The notes below the pieces were generated by a model. The model saw nothing but the letters and a program-made list of their open reading frames with translations, was not told the DNA's origin and made no database searches. The position numbers and the translations under genes were made by a program. A stretch of DNA of 64,000 nt from an uncultured Bacteroidales bacterium (GTDB taxonomy: Bacteria; Bacteroidota; Bacteroidia; Bacteroidales; P3), in NCBI GenBank assembly GCA_937901525.1, contig CALDHX010000014.1, positions 1 through 64,000 on the forward strand. The letters are read 5' to 3'. This document shows, in pieces, positions 42,765-51,717 of the stretch. Numbering within the stretch: the stretch's first letter is position 1; each line of letters starts with the position of its first letter.

Positions 42765-43800
42765 GGTTTTGGGTTTAATGTCGGGAACCTCGCTCGATGG
42801 ATTAGATATTGCGTATTGTGAGTTTAATGAGGAGAAAGGGAAGTGGAGTTATTCAATAAAACAATCGGAAACCATTGCATACGAGGAGGATTTTAAGAAA
42901 AAGATTCGTTCAATGGAGAATGCCTCGGCGAATGAATTTGCACAATTTTCGGTAGAGTTGGGAGGATTTTTTGGAAGTAAGGCAAGAGAGTTTTTAGATA
43001 AGTATTCGCTTGATGTAGATTTTGTTTGCTCTCATGGACAAACTATTTTTCATCGTCCCGATTTGCATTACACAACTCAAATTGGGGATTTGTCGGCTCT
43101 TTGTGCAAAAGTAAAGCAAAATGTTATTGGAGATTTTCGCTCAATGGATGTTGCACTCGGTGGACAAGGTGCTCCATTGGTTCCGATTGGTGATGAAATC
43201 TTATTTTCCGATTATGAAAATTGTTTGAATCTTGGAGGCTTTTCAAATATTAGTCTAAAAAAACAAGGCAAACGTATAGCATACGACATTTGTCCGGTAA
43301 ATATTGTCTTGAATCATCTTTGTGAAAAACTATCTTTACCTTTTGACAATGGGGGACAAATAGCCGCATCGGGAAAGGTTGATGAAAATCTTTTAAAACA
43401 ATTAAACGCTTTACCTTACTATAAAAAGAAAACAAATAAATCCTTAGGTAAAGAATGGGTTGTGGAGAATATTTTTCCATTATTAGAAAAAGCTAACTTG
43501 GAAACAAAAGACCTTTTAGCAACTTTTACCGAACATATAGCAATTCAATTATCAAAGAATATAACGGGTAAAACGCTTTTGACCGGAGGTGGAGTTTACA
43601 ATAGGTTTTTAGTAGAAAAATTAAAAAATAAAACAACGCATACAATAGAAATACCCGAAAAAACGATTATAGATTATAAGGAAGCGATGATATTTGCTTT
43701 TTTAGGGGTATTAAGAATGAGAAATGAAATAAATTGTCTTTCCTCGGTTACCGGAGCCGAAAGGGATAATTGTGGAGGACTAATAGTAGAATGGAAGTAA
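42754..43800 (+). CDS. anmK: Anhydro-N-acetylmuramic acid kinase
   Basis: It phosphorylates and hydrolyses anhMurNAc in cell-wall recycling. The 348 residues contain GLMSGTSLDGLDIAYC, CSHGQTIFHRP, NLGGFSNIS, LLTGGGVYNRFL and the C-terminal GNT-like end. It overlaps murF by 11 bases and the sigma gene by 10. Confidence 0.96.
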   Translation: MFYRVLGLMSGTSLDGLDIAYCEFNEEKGKWSYSIKQSETIAYEEDFKKKIRSMENASANEFAQFSVELGGFFGSKAREFLDKYSLDVDFVCSHGQTIFHRPDLHYTTQIGDLSALCAKVKQNVIGDFRSMDVALGGQGAPLVPIGDEILFSDYENCLNLGGFSNISLKKQGKRIAYDICPVNIVLNHLCEKLSLPFDNGGQIAASGKVDENLLKQLNALPYYKKKTNKSLGKEWVVENIFPLLEKANLETKDLLATFTEHIAIQLSKNITGKTLLTGGGVYNRFLVEKLKNKTTHTIEIPEKTIIDYKEAMIFAFLGVLRMRNEINCLSSVTGAERDNCGGLIVEWK

Positions 43801-44348
43801 AACAAAGTGAAGAAAAGATATTGAAACTAATCAAAAAGTCTTCAACTCGTGAAAGGGGTTATTGGCTTCTTGTGAATAAATACACCGAATCGGTTTATTG
43901 GCAAGTAAGACGCATGGTGCTTTCTCACGATGATGCCGATGATTTGGTGCAAGAAATCTTTATTAAAGTGTTTGAAAACATTGAAACCTTTCATAATGAA
44001 TCTAAGTTATCAACTTGGATTTATAGAATAGCATATAATCATACTATTAATTACATAAAATCAAAAACAAATAAGCAAAATAAAAATAATACCTTGTTTG
44101 AACAAGAGGCGTTTGAGAATATTAAGTCCGATGCTTTGTTTGATGGTGATAAAATAGAATTAAAATTGCAAAAAGCAATGTTAGAACTCCCAGCAAAACA
44201 AAGAGCCGTTTTTCAAATGAGATATTATGATGATTTATCCTTTGCTCAAATAGCCGAAATTACTAAGACATCGGAAGGAGCTTTGAAAGCCTCATATCAT
44301 ATTGCGGCAAAAAAAATAGAAGACATAATGTTAAAAGAGGATATTTAA
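43791..44348 (+). CDS. RNA polymerase ECF-type sigma factor
   Basis: A 185-residue sigma-70 family protein: region 2 (HDDADDLVQEIFIKVFENIE, KLSTWIYRIAYNHTINYIK) and region 4 (LPAKQRAVFQMRYYDDLSFA, TSEGALKASYHIAAKKIE). ATG 43791-43793 is preferred over an earlier TTG. The next gene has the shape of a membrane partner and the one after that is Spy-like, so the trio is probably an envelope-stress unit. Confidence 0.93.
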   Translation: MEVKQSEEKILKLIKKSSTRERGYWLLVNKYTESVYWQVRRMVLSHDDADDLVQEIFIKVFENIETFHNESKLSTWIYRIAYNHTINYIKSKTNKQNKNNTLFEQEAFENIKSDALFDGDKIELKLQKAMLELPAKQRAVFQMRYYDDLSFAQIAEITKTSEGALKASYHIAAKKIEDIMLKEDI

Positions 44349-44407
44349 TAGAAAAAATTAAACCTCAAAGAAAAAAAAATGTCTAAGAATGAAAAATAAG
44401 GAAAAAT

Positions 44408-44836
44408 ATGGATAAAAATAAGAATCCTTTTAAAGTTCCGGAGAATTATTTTGAAGAGTTGAAACAACAATTAAATGTAGAGGCAAAAAAGAAACATCGT
44501 TTTGTTCCAACTATGTTTAGATATGTAGCTACAATAGGTTTGTTTTTAACCTTGTCTGCAACTGCCTTGTTGATATTTTTTAATAAAGATAGGCAAGAGC
44601 CTTTGTTGAGTTCAAATATATTCTCAATATTTATTCCAAATAAAAATAAAGTAGAAAATAATACTAAGACTAACATTGCTCAACAATCGGAAATTCTTTG
44701 GGAAAAGGAGGTAGATGAATTGATTGCCGAAGCTGAGCAAATTCAATTCACCGAAGAAGAATTAGATTACTTGGAAAATTTTATAGACGAGGACTTTAAC
44801 GAATACGTATTTAATCATTTTGAAAATATAGAATAA
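44408..44836 (+). CDS. Single-pass membrane protein, probable anti-sigma partner
   Basis: A 142-residue protein: a short cytoplasmic segment (NPFKVPENYFEELKQQLN), one membrane span (about 39-59) and an acidic outer tail (FTEEELDYLENFIDEDFNEY). The PFKVPENYFE motif is common in Bacteroidetes proteins encoded after ECF sigma genes. The role as anti-sigma factor is inferred from context. Confidence 0.75.
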   Translation: MDKNKNPFKVPENYFEELKQQLNVEAKKKHRFVPTMFRYVATIGLFLTLSATALLIFFNKDRQEPLLSSNIFSIFIPNKNKVENNTKTNIAQQSEILWEKEVDELIAEAEQIQFTEEELDYLENFIDEDFNEYVFNHFENIE

Positions 44837-45363
44837 TGAAAAGAAATTTGATTTTAGCTTTATTGGCATTAGCCTTGACAATCCCTGCTTTTGCACAAAA
44901 AGATTGTCCCGAATGTAAGGAAAAAGAGAGAAAAGCAGCTCAAATGAAAATGATGAAAATGAAAAGGGCGACTTTTACTCAAAATTTAAAACTTTCGGAA
45001 GAAGAATCCGAAAAATTTTGGCCGTTGTATGAGCAATATAACGATGAAATAAATTCGGTTATCGAAAAACAACATTCTATGATGAGCAAATTTCATGAAA
45101 AAGACTTGCTTGGTATAGATGAGGAATCGGCATTGATGATAATAAAACAAAACTCTATTGCAGAAAAAGAACTTGCGGAAATAAAGATTCGTTATTATGA
45201 AAAATTCTTGTCCGTTCTTCCTGCTCAAAAGGTTGCAAAACTAATAAAGGAAGAAAAACAAATTATGCATAAAATTAGAAAAAGAGATAGACAAGAAGCA
45301 AAACCACAAGAACAAATACAAAAGAAAGAACAAAATAGTTTGCAATTGGTTCCTAAGAAGTAA
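44836..45363 (+). CDS. Periplasmic Spy/CpxP-like protein
   Basis: A 175-residue exported protein with a signal peptide to about residue 20 and a helical body rich in Lys/Glu (LKLSEEESEKFWPLYEQYND). The layout matches Spy/CpxP-like chaperone or sensor proteins. It overlaps the preceding stop by one base, so it is coexpressed with the sigma factor. Confidence 0.8.
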   Translation: MKRNLILALLALALTIPAFAQKDCPECKEKERKAAQMKMMKMKRATFTQNLKLSEEESEKFWPLYEQYNDEINSVIEKQHSMMSKFHEKDLLGIDEESALMIIKQNSIAEKELAEIKIRYYEKFLSVLPAQKVAKLIKEEKQIMHKIRKRDRQEAKPQEQIQKKEQNSLQLVPKK

Positions 45364-45378
45364 TTGCAAATTTAAAAT

Positions 45379-46164
45379 ATGACAATTTCAATATTTTTAG
45401 TCTTAGTTATATTTGGGATTTTTGTAGGATTCATAAATACGCTTTCGGCAGGAGGAACAGCAATCTCAATAGCACTTTATCTTGCCTTAGGATTAAGTCC
45501 CGCACAAGCTAATGCAACAAATAGAATAGGGGTTTTATTACAATCATCTTTAACCTCTATTTTATTTGCTCGTAAAGGGCTACTTAAAAATAGTTATTTC
45601 TTTCGCCTCGCCTTGCCAACAATGTTTGGAGCCTTAGTAGGAGCGGTGCTTTCTATTGTCTTGCCCGAAATCCTCTTTTCTTATTTTATGGGAATTAGCC
45701 TTTTGGTTATGATAATCTTTCTTTTTCGTTCGCCAAAGAAGTTTGAGGAAGATGATTTTACTAAAACCGAAAACGGAATTTCTTTCTTGCAATATTTAAC
45801 TTTCTTTTTAATAGGAATTTATGGGGGATTTGTTCAAGTAGGAACAGGCTTTCTTTTAATGGCTGCCGGTTCTATGCTTTTAGGTTATAATATTATTAAA
45901 ACAAACGCTTTGAAAATAACGGTAATGGCTTTTTATACCGTTATTGCTCTCTTGGTTTTTTTGGGTGAGGGAAGTATTCATTGGCAATTTGGCTTGATTC
46001 ATTCTATTGGAACATTCATCGGCTCTTTTATTGCAACAAAATTAGCCTTTAAAAAAGGAAGTGGTTTCATTAGATGGGTGGTTATATTTGTTATTATTTT
46101 CACCTCACTTTCTTTATTTAAAATTGTGGATTTGAAACACTTTTTTCAATTTTTAATCGTTTAG
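45379..46164 (+). CDS. TauE/SafE family membrane transporter
   Basis: A 261-residue permease with about eight membrane segments and the family motifs FINTLSAGGTAISIALYLAL and YGGFVQVGTGFLLM. Members export sulfite or organosulfonates; the substrate here is not known. Confidence 0.9.
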   Translation: MTISIFLVLVIFGIFVGFINTLSAGGTAISIALYLALGLSPAQANATNRIGVLLQSSLTSILFARKGLLKNSYFFRLALPTMFGALVGAVLSIVLPEILFSYFMGISLLVMIIFLFRSPKKFEEDDFTKTENGISFLQYLTFFLIGIYGGFVQVGTGFLLMAAGSMLLGYNIIKTNALKITVMAFYTVIALLVFLGEGSIHWQFGLIHSIGTFIGSFIATKLAFKKGSGFIRWVVIFVIIFTSLSLFKIVDLKHFFQFLIV

Positions 46165-46221
46165 AGTTATACTTATAAATAAAAATATTATATTTGCAAA
46201 ATCAAAATAAGAGTAAAAACT

Positions 46222-46671
46222 ATGAAGAAAGTTGCGTTAATATTATTAGCTTGCACATTGGTAACAAGTTGTGCTATTACAAAAAAAGATAAATATAAAT
46301 CGGTAGATGAAAAAGATGTACCGGCAAAGTTTGTTCAAGATTTCAAGAAACGCCGTCCCGAAATAGAACAAGCTAATTGGAAAATGGTAGATTCAACTTG
46401 TTATATTGCTAAATTTAAAGCATCTGGAAATGATGTAAGTATAAAATTTAAAAACACATCGGTTGAAACGGCTTGGAACGTGCCTTTGGAATACACTCCT
46501 AAGACAATAATTGATTATATAGAACAAAACTACCAAGGTTACAAAATAGAAAGCGTAGATATTGTTGATGTAAGAAATAAAAAGAGTTACATAGCAACAA
46601 TTTATAAAAAAAGCGAAGAAGTAAAACTTCAATTTGACCTTCAAGGTTACTTTACAAAAGTAATGGAATAA
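46222..46671 (+). CDS. Lipoprotein with PepSY-like domain
   Basis: A 149-residue lipoprotein (LVTSCAITKK). Residues 30-149 form a PepSY-like/BLIP-like fold common in Bacteroidetes (KFVQDFKKRRPEIEQANWKM, IDYIEQNYQGYKIESVDIVD). The -7 element TATATTTG is at 46189-46196 and a terminator follows. Confidence 0.82.
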   Translation: MKKVALILLACTLVTSCAITKKDKYKSVDEKDVPAKFVQDFKKRRPEIEQANWKMVDSTCYIAKFKASGNDVSIKFKNTSVETAWNVPLEYTPKTIIDYIEQNYQGYKIESVDIVDVRNKKSYIATIYKKSEEVKLQFDLQGYFTKVME

Positions 46672-46691
46672 TAGATTTCATAAATCAACGA

Positions 46692-46728
46692 AAAGCGATG
46701 AAACATTTTTTCTTTGTTTCATCGCTTT
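46692..46728. terminator. Intrinsic terminator
   Basis: AAAGCGATGAAAC (46692-46704) pairs with GTTTCATCGCTTT (46716-46728). A T-rich tract with repeated TTTTTTCTTTG follows to about 46790. Confidence 0.88.
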
Positions 46729-46833
46729 TTTTCTTTGCTTTTTTTTATTTTTTCTTTACTTTTTTCGCTTTTTTCTTTGTTTTTTTTCGTTAAGTCTAAG
46801 AGTTTTTATGTATATTTGCAAATTAAAAGAATT

Positions 46834-47322
46834 ATGTCAATGAAAAACTATTTGAAATTACTCAATAAGTCTTGGAGTGCAATGATTTTCATAGAGATTG
46901 CCTTGTTTGCAATTGTCTATGTGGTGAATTATTACTATTATTTATCAAATGAGCCTATTCTTACAAAGGGTTATGCCGTTACTTTCTCTTACGTATTGAT
47001 GTTAGTAATGGTTCTTTGTGTTTTTTTAGGAGGAAAGGGAGTAAATAGAAAATTAAAATCAATAATATCGCTTCCATTACAGGAGAAAGTAGAGAAGTAT
47101 AGAATGTTACAAATAAAGCGTTTACGTATCTATTCTTTAATCAATACTGTAGCCTTACTTGGAATGTTTGTTTGTAATCAAAAATCATTTTTGTTATTCT
47201 CAATCATTTCCGTTTTATTGACTCTTTTAGCTAAGGTGTCGGAATTGAAATTGAAAATGGAACTTTCTCTTAGTGAAGAGGAAATTGAAAATATGGAAAA
47301 ATTGAAATTTGAAAAAATATAA
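46834..47322 (+). CDS. Hypothetical membrane protein
   Basis: About 162 residues with four hydrophobic segments (IFIEIALFAIVYVVNYYYY, VTFSYVLMLVMVLCVFLGG, LINTVALLGMFV, FLLFSIISVLLTLLA) and an acidic end. I start it at ATG 46834, just behind the -7 element TATATTTG (46811-46818). Any longer frame would run through the upstream terminator and T tract. Function unknown. It lies directly before the NfnAB-like gene. Confidence 0.72.
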   Translation: MSMKNYLKLLNKSWSAMIFIEIALFAIVYVVNYYYYLSNEPILTKGYAVTFSYVLMLVMVLCVFLGGKGVNRKLKSIISLPLQEKVEKYRMLQIKRLRIYSLINTVALLGMFVCNQKSFLLFSIISVLLTLLAKVSELKLKMELSLSEEEIENMEKLKFEKI

Positions 47323-47328
47323 TATATT

Positions 47329-49587
47329 ATGTTTGAAATAAGAAGAAGAGAACAACTTACACCTAACATTTATCTAATGGAGATAAGTGCCTATTGGGTG
47401 GCAAGAGCTGCAAAACCTGGACAATTCATTATCATAATAATAGATGATAAAGGTGAAAGAATCCCTTTAACTATTTGCGATTACAATAAAGAAGAAGGAA
47501 CAATCACAATCGTTTTCCAAATTGTAGGAAAATCAACCGAGAAATTGGCAAAGTTGGGAAAAGGAAATAAATTAAAAGATGTAGTAGGACCACTTGGAAA
47601 AGAATCTTTGTTAATGTATGTTCCAGAAGAAGAAAGAGCAAACAAAAGAATTTTATTCATAGGAGGAGGAGTTGGAACCGCACCAATCTATCCACAAGTT
47701 AAGTGGGTAAAAGAAAATGGTATGAAAGCCGATGTAATTATTGGTACAAAAACCCACAATACCCTTATCTTAGAGGATATGATGAAAGAGGTTGCGGATA
47801 ATCTTTATGTTTGCACCGATGATGGTTCGTATGGAATGAAAGGATTGGTAACCGATTGTTTGAAATCTCTTGTAGAAAAAGGAGAAAAATACGATGAAGT
47901 TGTTGCAATTGGACCAATGGTGATGATGAAATTCGTTTCCCTTTTGACAAAAGAATTAGGCTTAAAGACAACCGTTAGTTTAAATTCACTTATGGTTGAT
48001 GGAACCGGAATGTGTGGAGCATGTAGAGTAACAATTGGAGGAAAGACTAAGTTTACTTGTGTTGATGGACCGGAATTTGATGCACATCTTGTAGATTTTG
48101 ATGAAGCGATTCGCCGTCAATCAATGTATAAAACACACGAAATAGCAACCGATTCGGAAGATCATAAATGTAACTTAACCGCAGCGGTTAATCATACAAT
48201 AAAGAAAAGAAGAGTTCCCGTAAGAGAACAAGACGCTATTGTGAGAGTAAAGAATTTTGACGAGGTTTGCTATGGTTACACAATGGAAGAGGCAATGGAA
48301 GAGGCAGATCGTTGCTTGCAATGTAAAAATCCTGGTTGTGTAAGTGCATGTCCTGTAAATATTGACATACCTGCTTTCATCAAACAAATAAGAGGAGGAC
48401 ATGTAGGACATTTTGCACAAGCCTTTAAAATAATTTCATCTTCCTCTGCCTTACCTGCCGTATGTGGTAGAGTTTGTCCACAAGAAAGTCAATGCGAAGG
48501 AAGTTGTGTATTAGGAAAGAAAGGCGATCCGGTTGCAATTGGAAAACTTGAAAGATTTGTTGCCGATTGGGCAAGAGATGTTAAATTGGATTTCACAGAA
48601 GTTCCACCATCAAACGGAAAGAAAGTTGCAATTGTAGGTTCGGGTCCAAGTGGTTTGACTTGTGCGGGCGACCTTGCAAAAATGGGATATGAAGTAACTA
48701 TATTTGAAGCTTTACATCAAGCCGGTGGAGTATTAGTTTATGGTATTCCAGAGTTCCGTTTACCAAAGGAAAGAGTGGTTAAACAAGAGGTTGAAAACAT
48801 AAAGAAACTTGGAGTAAAGATTGTAACCGATGTTATAATAGGAAGAAGTATCACAATTGACGAATTGTTTGACAAAGAAGGATTCTCTGCCGTTTATATC
48901 GCATCCGGTGCTGGTCTTCCTAAGTTTATGAATATTCCTGGTAAGAATCTTAATGGTGTTGTTTCGGCTAACGAATTGCTTACAAGAAGTAACCTTATGA
49001 AAGCATACGAACAAGGTTATGATACACCGGTTTATCCTGGAAATGTAACGATTGTAGTAGGAGGAGGTAATGTTGCAATGGACGCCGCTCGTACCGCAAG
49101 ACGTTTAGGAGCCGAAGTGCATGTGGTATATCGTAGAGGAAAGAACGAAATGCCTGCAAGAGCCGAAGAAGTACATCACGCAAAAGAAGAAGGTATAGAA
49201 TTCCACTATATGACTAACCCTGTTGAAATAATGGGTGATGAAAAAGGTTGGGTGAAATCGGTAAAATGTATTAAAATGGAGCTTGGTGAACCCGATGCAA
49301 GTGGAAGAAGAAGCCCAATTGAAGTACCTGGTAGCGAACATGAATTACCTGCCGATTGCGTAATTATGGCTTTGGGAACTGCTCCTAATAAATTGATTAT
49401 TGATACAACCGATAATCTTTCAGCAACCGATTGGGGTGGAATTCAAACCGATGAACACGCTGCAACTTCAAGAGAAGGAATCTTTGCCGGAGGAGATGCC
49501 GTTATGGGAGCTGCAACTGTAATTCTTGCAATGGGAGCAGGAAAGAAGGCTGCTAAGAGTATAGATGAATATCTAAGAAATAAATAA
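47329..49587 (+). CDS. Fused NfnAB-like NADPH:ferredoxin/NAD oxidoreductase
   Basis: A 752-residue fusion. Residues 1-280 are a ferredoxin-NADP reductase/DHOD-PyrK-like part with FAD/NAD sites and a [2Fe-2S] motif (GMCGACRVTIGGKTKFTC). Residues about 290-752 are a glutamate-synthase-small-subunit-like part: [4Fe-4S] cysteines CLQCKNPGCVSACPVNIDIP and CGRVCPQESQCEGSC, FAD motif VAIVGSGPSGLTCAGDLAK and NADPH motif VVGGGNVAMDAARTARRLGA. In anaerobes this pair forms NfnAB, which couples NADPH oxidation to ferredoxin and NAD+ reduction. It complements the hydrogenase at 8301-12780. A role as sulfide dehydrogenase is possible. Confidence 0.93.
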   Translation: MFEIRRREQLTPNIYLMEISAYWVARAAKPGQFIIIIIDDKGERIPLTICDYNKEEGTITIVFQIVGKSTEKLAKLGKGNKLKDVVGPLGKESLLMYVPEEERANKRILFIGGGVGTAPIYPQVKWVKENGMKADVIIGTKTHNTLILEDMMKEVADNLYVCTDDGSYGMKGLVTDCLKSLVEKGEKYDEVVAIGPMVMMKFVSLLTKELGLKTTVSLNSLMVDGTGMCGACRVTIGGKTKFTCVDGPEFDAHLVDFDEAIRRQSMYKTHEIATDSEDHKCNLTAAVNHTIKKRRVPVREQDAIVRVKNFDEVCYGYTMEEAMEEADRCLQCKNPGCVSACPVNIDIPAFIKQIRGGHVGHFAQAFKIISSSSALPAVCGRVCPQESQCEGSCVLGKKGDPVAIGKLERFVADWARDVKLDFTEVPPSNGKKVAIVGSGPSGLTCAGDLAKMGYEVTIFEALHQAGGVLVYGIPEFRLPKERVVKQEVENIKKLGVKIVTDVIIGRSITIDELFDKEGFSAVYIASGAGLPKFMNIPGKNLNGVVSANELLTRSNLMKAYEQGYDTPVYPGNVTIVVGGGNVAMDAARTARRLGAEVHVVYRRGKNEMPARAEEVHHAKEEGIEFHYMTNPVEIMGDEKGWVKSVKCIKMELGEPDASGRRSPIEVPGSEHELPADCVIMALGTAPNKLIIDTTDNLSATDWGGIQTDEHAATSREGIFAGGDAVMGAATVILAMGAGKKAAKSIDEYLRNK

Positions 49588-49589
49588 AT

Positions 49590-50501
49590 ATGAAAAATAG
49601 AGTTATATTTCTATCAATGTTGTTTCTTCTTTTGTCTTTAAGTTTTAGTGAAAATCTTTCGGCACAAAGAAGAAACAAAGCACCATTGATAAGATTAGGT
49701 TTAAGAACCGGATTTAATATGAGCGACCTTACATCTGCAAAAGGTTTAGATGTTTATAATGGTTTAGCGTATTACGATGAACAATTAAACTATATTGGAT
49801 TTACCGATACGAAACCATTTAAGTTTGGCTTTAATGTAGGTGTTACAGCTCAGGCTCAATTGAATGATTACTTCTTTTTACAAGGTAGTTTCATTTATAC
49901 AACAAAGGGATATAAATTAAATACGCAAAATGTTGATATAAATGCGAAAGCAGATTATCTTCAAATCCCTATTGACTTAATGTATAAATATGAATTGAAT
50001 GACGATTGGCGTCTTGTTGCTTCTTTGGGAGCATTTTTTGGAGTAGGAATTTATGGATTTACTGATTTTGAAGATCATTATGGAGAAAAAGATAATCCAA
50101 GATTGCAACACCAAACTTTAAGAGAGCCTTTTAGAAATGAAGAAACAGGAATTCATAATTTAATTTGTTTTGACCCAACTGTACATGGTGCAACTTATTG
50201 GAAAGATCGTAATGATACTTTTGCAACAGATGGAACTTGGCAAATAGATGGAGGTTTCCAAATAGGATTAGGCTTTGAATGGAAAAGTTTTCAATTCTTA
50301 GCTCAATATCAATATAGCTTTACACCTCTATATGATTATGAAAAGAAATTTAATGGTAGATATGAAGCGAAAGGTTATGACGATATTGCAACATCTTTTG
50401 AATTTTTGAATCAACCAGTTCCTTCTTCTCCTCGTCAACAATTGATTACATTTACTATTTCTTATTTCTTTGATAATTGGAATCATGGAATACGTTGGTA
50501 A
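49590..50501 (+). CDS. Outer-membrane beta-barrel (porin-like) protein
   Basis: A 303-residue protein with a signal peptide ending LSAQ and a beta-barrel of the Bacteroidetes outer-membrane family (IRLGLRTGFNMSDLTS, FGFNVGVTAQAQLNDYFFLQ, LITFTISYFFDNW). It starts 2 bases after the NfnAB stop. Confidence 0.85.
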   Translation: MKNRVIFLSMLFLLLSLSFSENLSAQRRNKAPLIRLGLRTGFNMSDLTSAKGLDVYNGLAYYDEQLNYIGFTDTKPFKFGFNVGVTAQAQLNDYFFLQGSFIYTTKGYKLNTQNVDINAKADYLQIPIDLMYKYELNDDWRLVASLGAFFGVGIYGFTDFEDHYGEKDNPRLQHQTLREPFRNEETGIHNLICFDPTVHGATYWKDRNDTFATDGTWQIDGGFQIGLGFEWKSFQFLAQYQYSFTPLYDYEKKFNGRYEAKGYDDIATSFEFLNQPVPSSPRQQLITFTISYFFDNWNHGIRW

Positions 50502-50509
50502 AATTTAGT

Positions 50510-51082
50510 ATGAAAAAAGCAAGTCTTTTAATTTTATTTTTTTCATTTTGTTTTTCGGCTTTTTGTCAGGAATTAACTCCTGACAAGGCCGATTTTAATT
50601 TGTCATATTCAGCCTCTATTGGAGAAAACTTTCTTGCAAATAGAATGGGTGCAGGTTATGGACAATGGCTTAACGATAAGGTAGGGGTAAGGTTTGGAAT
50701 TGCTTCAACGGATTTTGCGTTTAAATGTCCTTTTGAAAAGGTAGAGGATAAGGCTCCTTATTCTGCAAAAGGAAAACAAATATCTCTTAATGCAGCTCTT
50801 GATTACAAAGCTTCGGATAAACTATTGCTAAGTTTTTCTACTTATTTTAGTACTATGAATGCTTTTTCTATCAATGGAAATGTAGGAAATATGAATATGT
50901 ATTACACAAGAGCTTTCAATGCCTCAATGCGTTATATGTTTAATGAGAAGTCTTTTATAGATATATCTTTGACATTGGTTGATTCAAACAATCCTTTCTT
51001 GTATTGTAATCCTTATTTACCTTATTATAGTCGTTATAATAGTTTTGGATTTAACGAATTTACTTCTTTCTGGCTACCATAA
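50510..51082 (+). CDS. Exported beta-rich protein, outer-membrane-like
   Basis: A 190-residue protein with signal peptide MKKASLLILFFSFCFSAFCQ and repeated amphipathic strands (ISLNAALDYKASDKLLLSFS, FNASMRYMFNEKSFIDISL). ATG 50510 is chosen because a longer frame overlaps the upstream gene. Its last 23 bases overlap the convergent O-methyltransferase gene. Confidence 0.75.
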   Translation: MKKASLLILFFSFCFSAFCQELTPDKADFNLSYSASIGENFLANRMGAGYGQWLNDKVGVRFGIASTDFAFKCPFEKVEDKAPYSAKGKQISLNAALDYKASDKLLLSFSTYFSTMNAFSINGNVGNMNMYYTRAFNASMRYMFNEKSFIDISLTLVDSNNPFLYCNPYLPYYSRYNSFGFNEFTSFWLP

Positions 51083-51716
51083 GCCCATCTCTTATTGGTA
51101 TTATAAGATTATCTAAGCGTTCATCTTCGGTTACCATTTTATTAAAATTCATCAAAGCCTTAGTTTCCTTATCACTTTCCTTTACTTCTAAAACTACTTT
51201 TCCATACCAAAGAATATTATCCGCAATCATAATTCCTCCACTATTTAATCTTTCTACGCATTTGTTGAAATAAAGGGGATAACTCGCTTTGTCGGCATCA
51301 ATAAATATTAAATCAAAATTACCTTCTATTGAATCAATTACCTCAATAGCGTTTCCAATGTGGAGTTTTATTTTGTCTTCAAGATTAAATTTTGCAATAG
51401 TCTCTTCAATAAAATCTTTTAAACTTTCATCTCTTTCAATCGTATGAACAACACCTTCTTTTTCCAATCCCTCTGCAAGACAAATTGTGGCATAAGAGGT
51501 AAATGTGCCTAATTCAAGAACATTTTTAGGCTTTACAAGTAAGGAAATGATTTTTAAGAATGTGCCTTGCCAATTTCCACTAATCATATTTGGTCTTAAA
51601 AACTTAATATGAGTTTGTCTATCTATGTATCGCAAACGTTCATCTTCCTTTGAACAAAATTCTTGACAATAATCCTCAATTCTTTTATCAATTAAAGGGT
51701 AGATTTGCTTTTCCAT
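51060..51716 (-). CDS. Class I SAM-dependent O-methyltransferase
   Basis: A 218-residue catechol/CCoAOMT-like enzyme: MISGNWQGTFLKIISLLVKP, the SAM site LELGTFTSYATICLAEGL, FDLIFIDADKASYP and IMIADNILWYGKV. The metal-binding DAD and DN pairs are present. The substrate is not known. Confidence 0.92.
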   Translation of the reverse strand: MEKQIYPLIDKRIEDYCQEFCSKEDERLRYIDRQTHIKFLRPNMISGNWQGTFLKIISLLVKPKNVLELGTFTSYATICLAEGLEKEGVVHTIERDESLKDFIEETIAKFNLEDKIKLHIGNAIEVIDSIEGNFDLIFIDADKASYPLYFNKCVERLNSGGIMIADNILWYGKVVLEVKESDKETKALMNFNKMVTEDERLDNLIIPIRDGLMVARKK

Positions 51717-51717
51717 A

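Noticed and set aside
46714..46833. N-terminal extension of the membrane protein at 46834
   Set aside because: The extra codons read through a clear terminator stem and a T-rich tract, producing a Phe/Leu/Ser-rich run. The -7 element at 46811-46818 lies inside this stretch.
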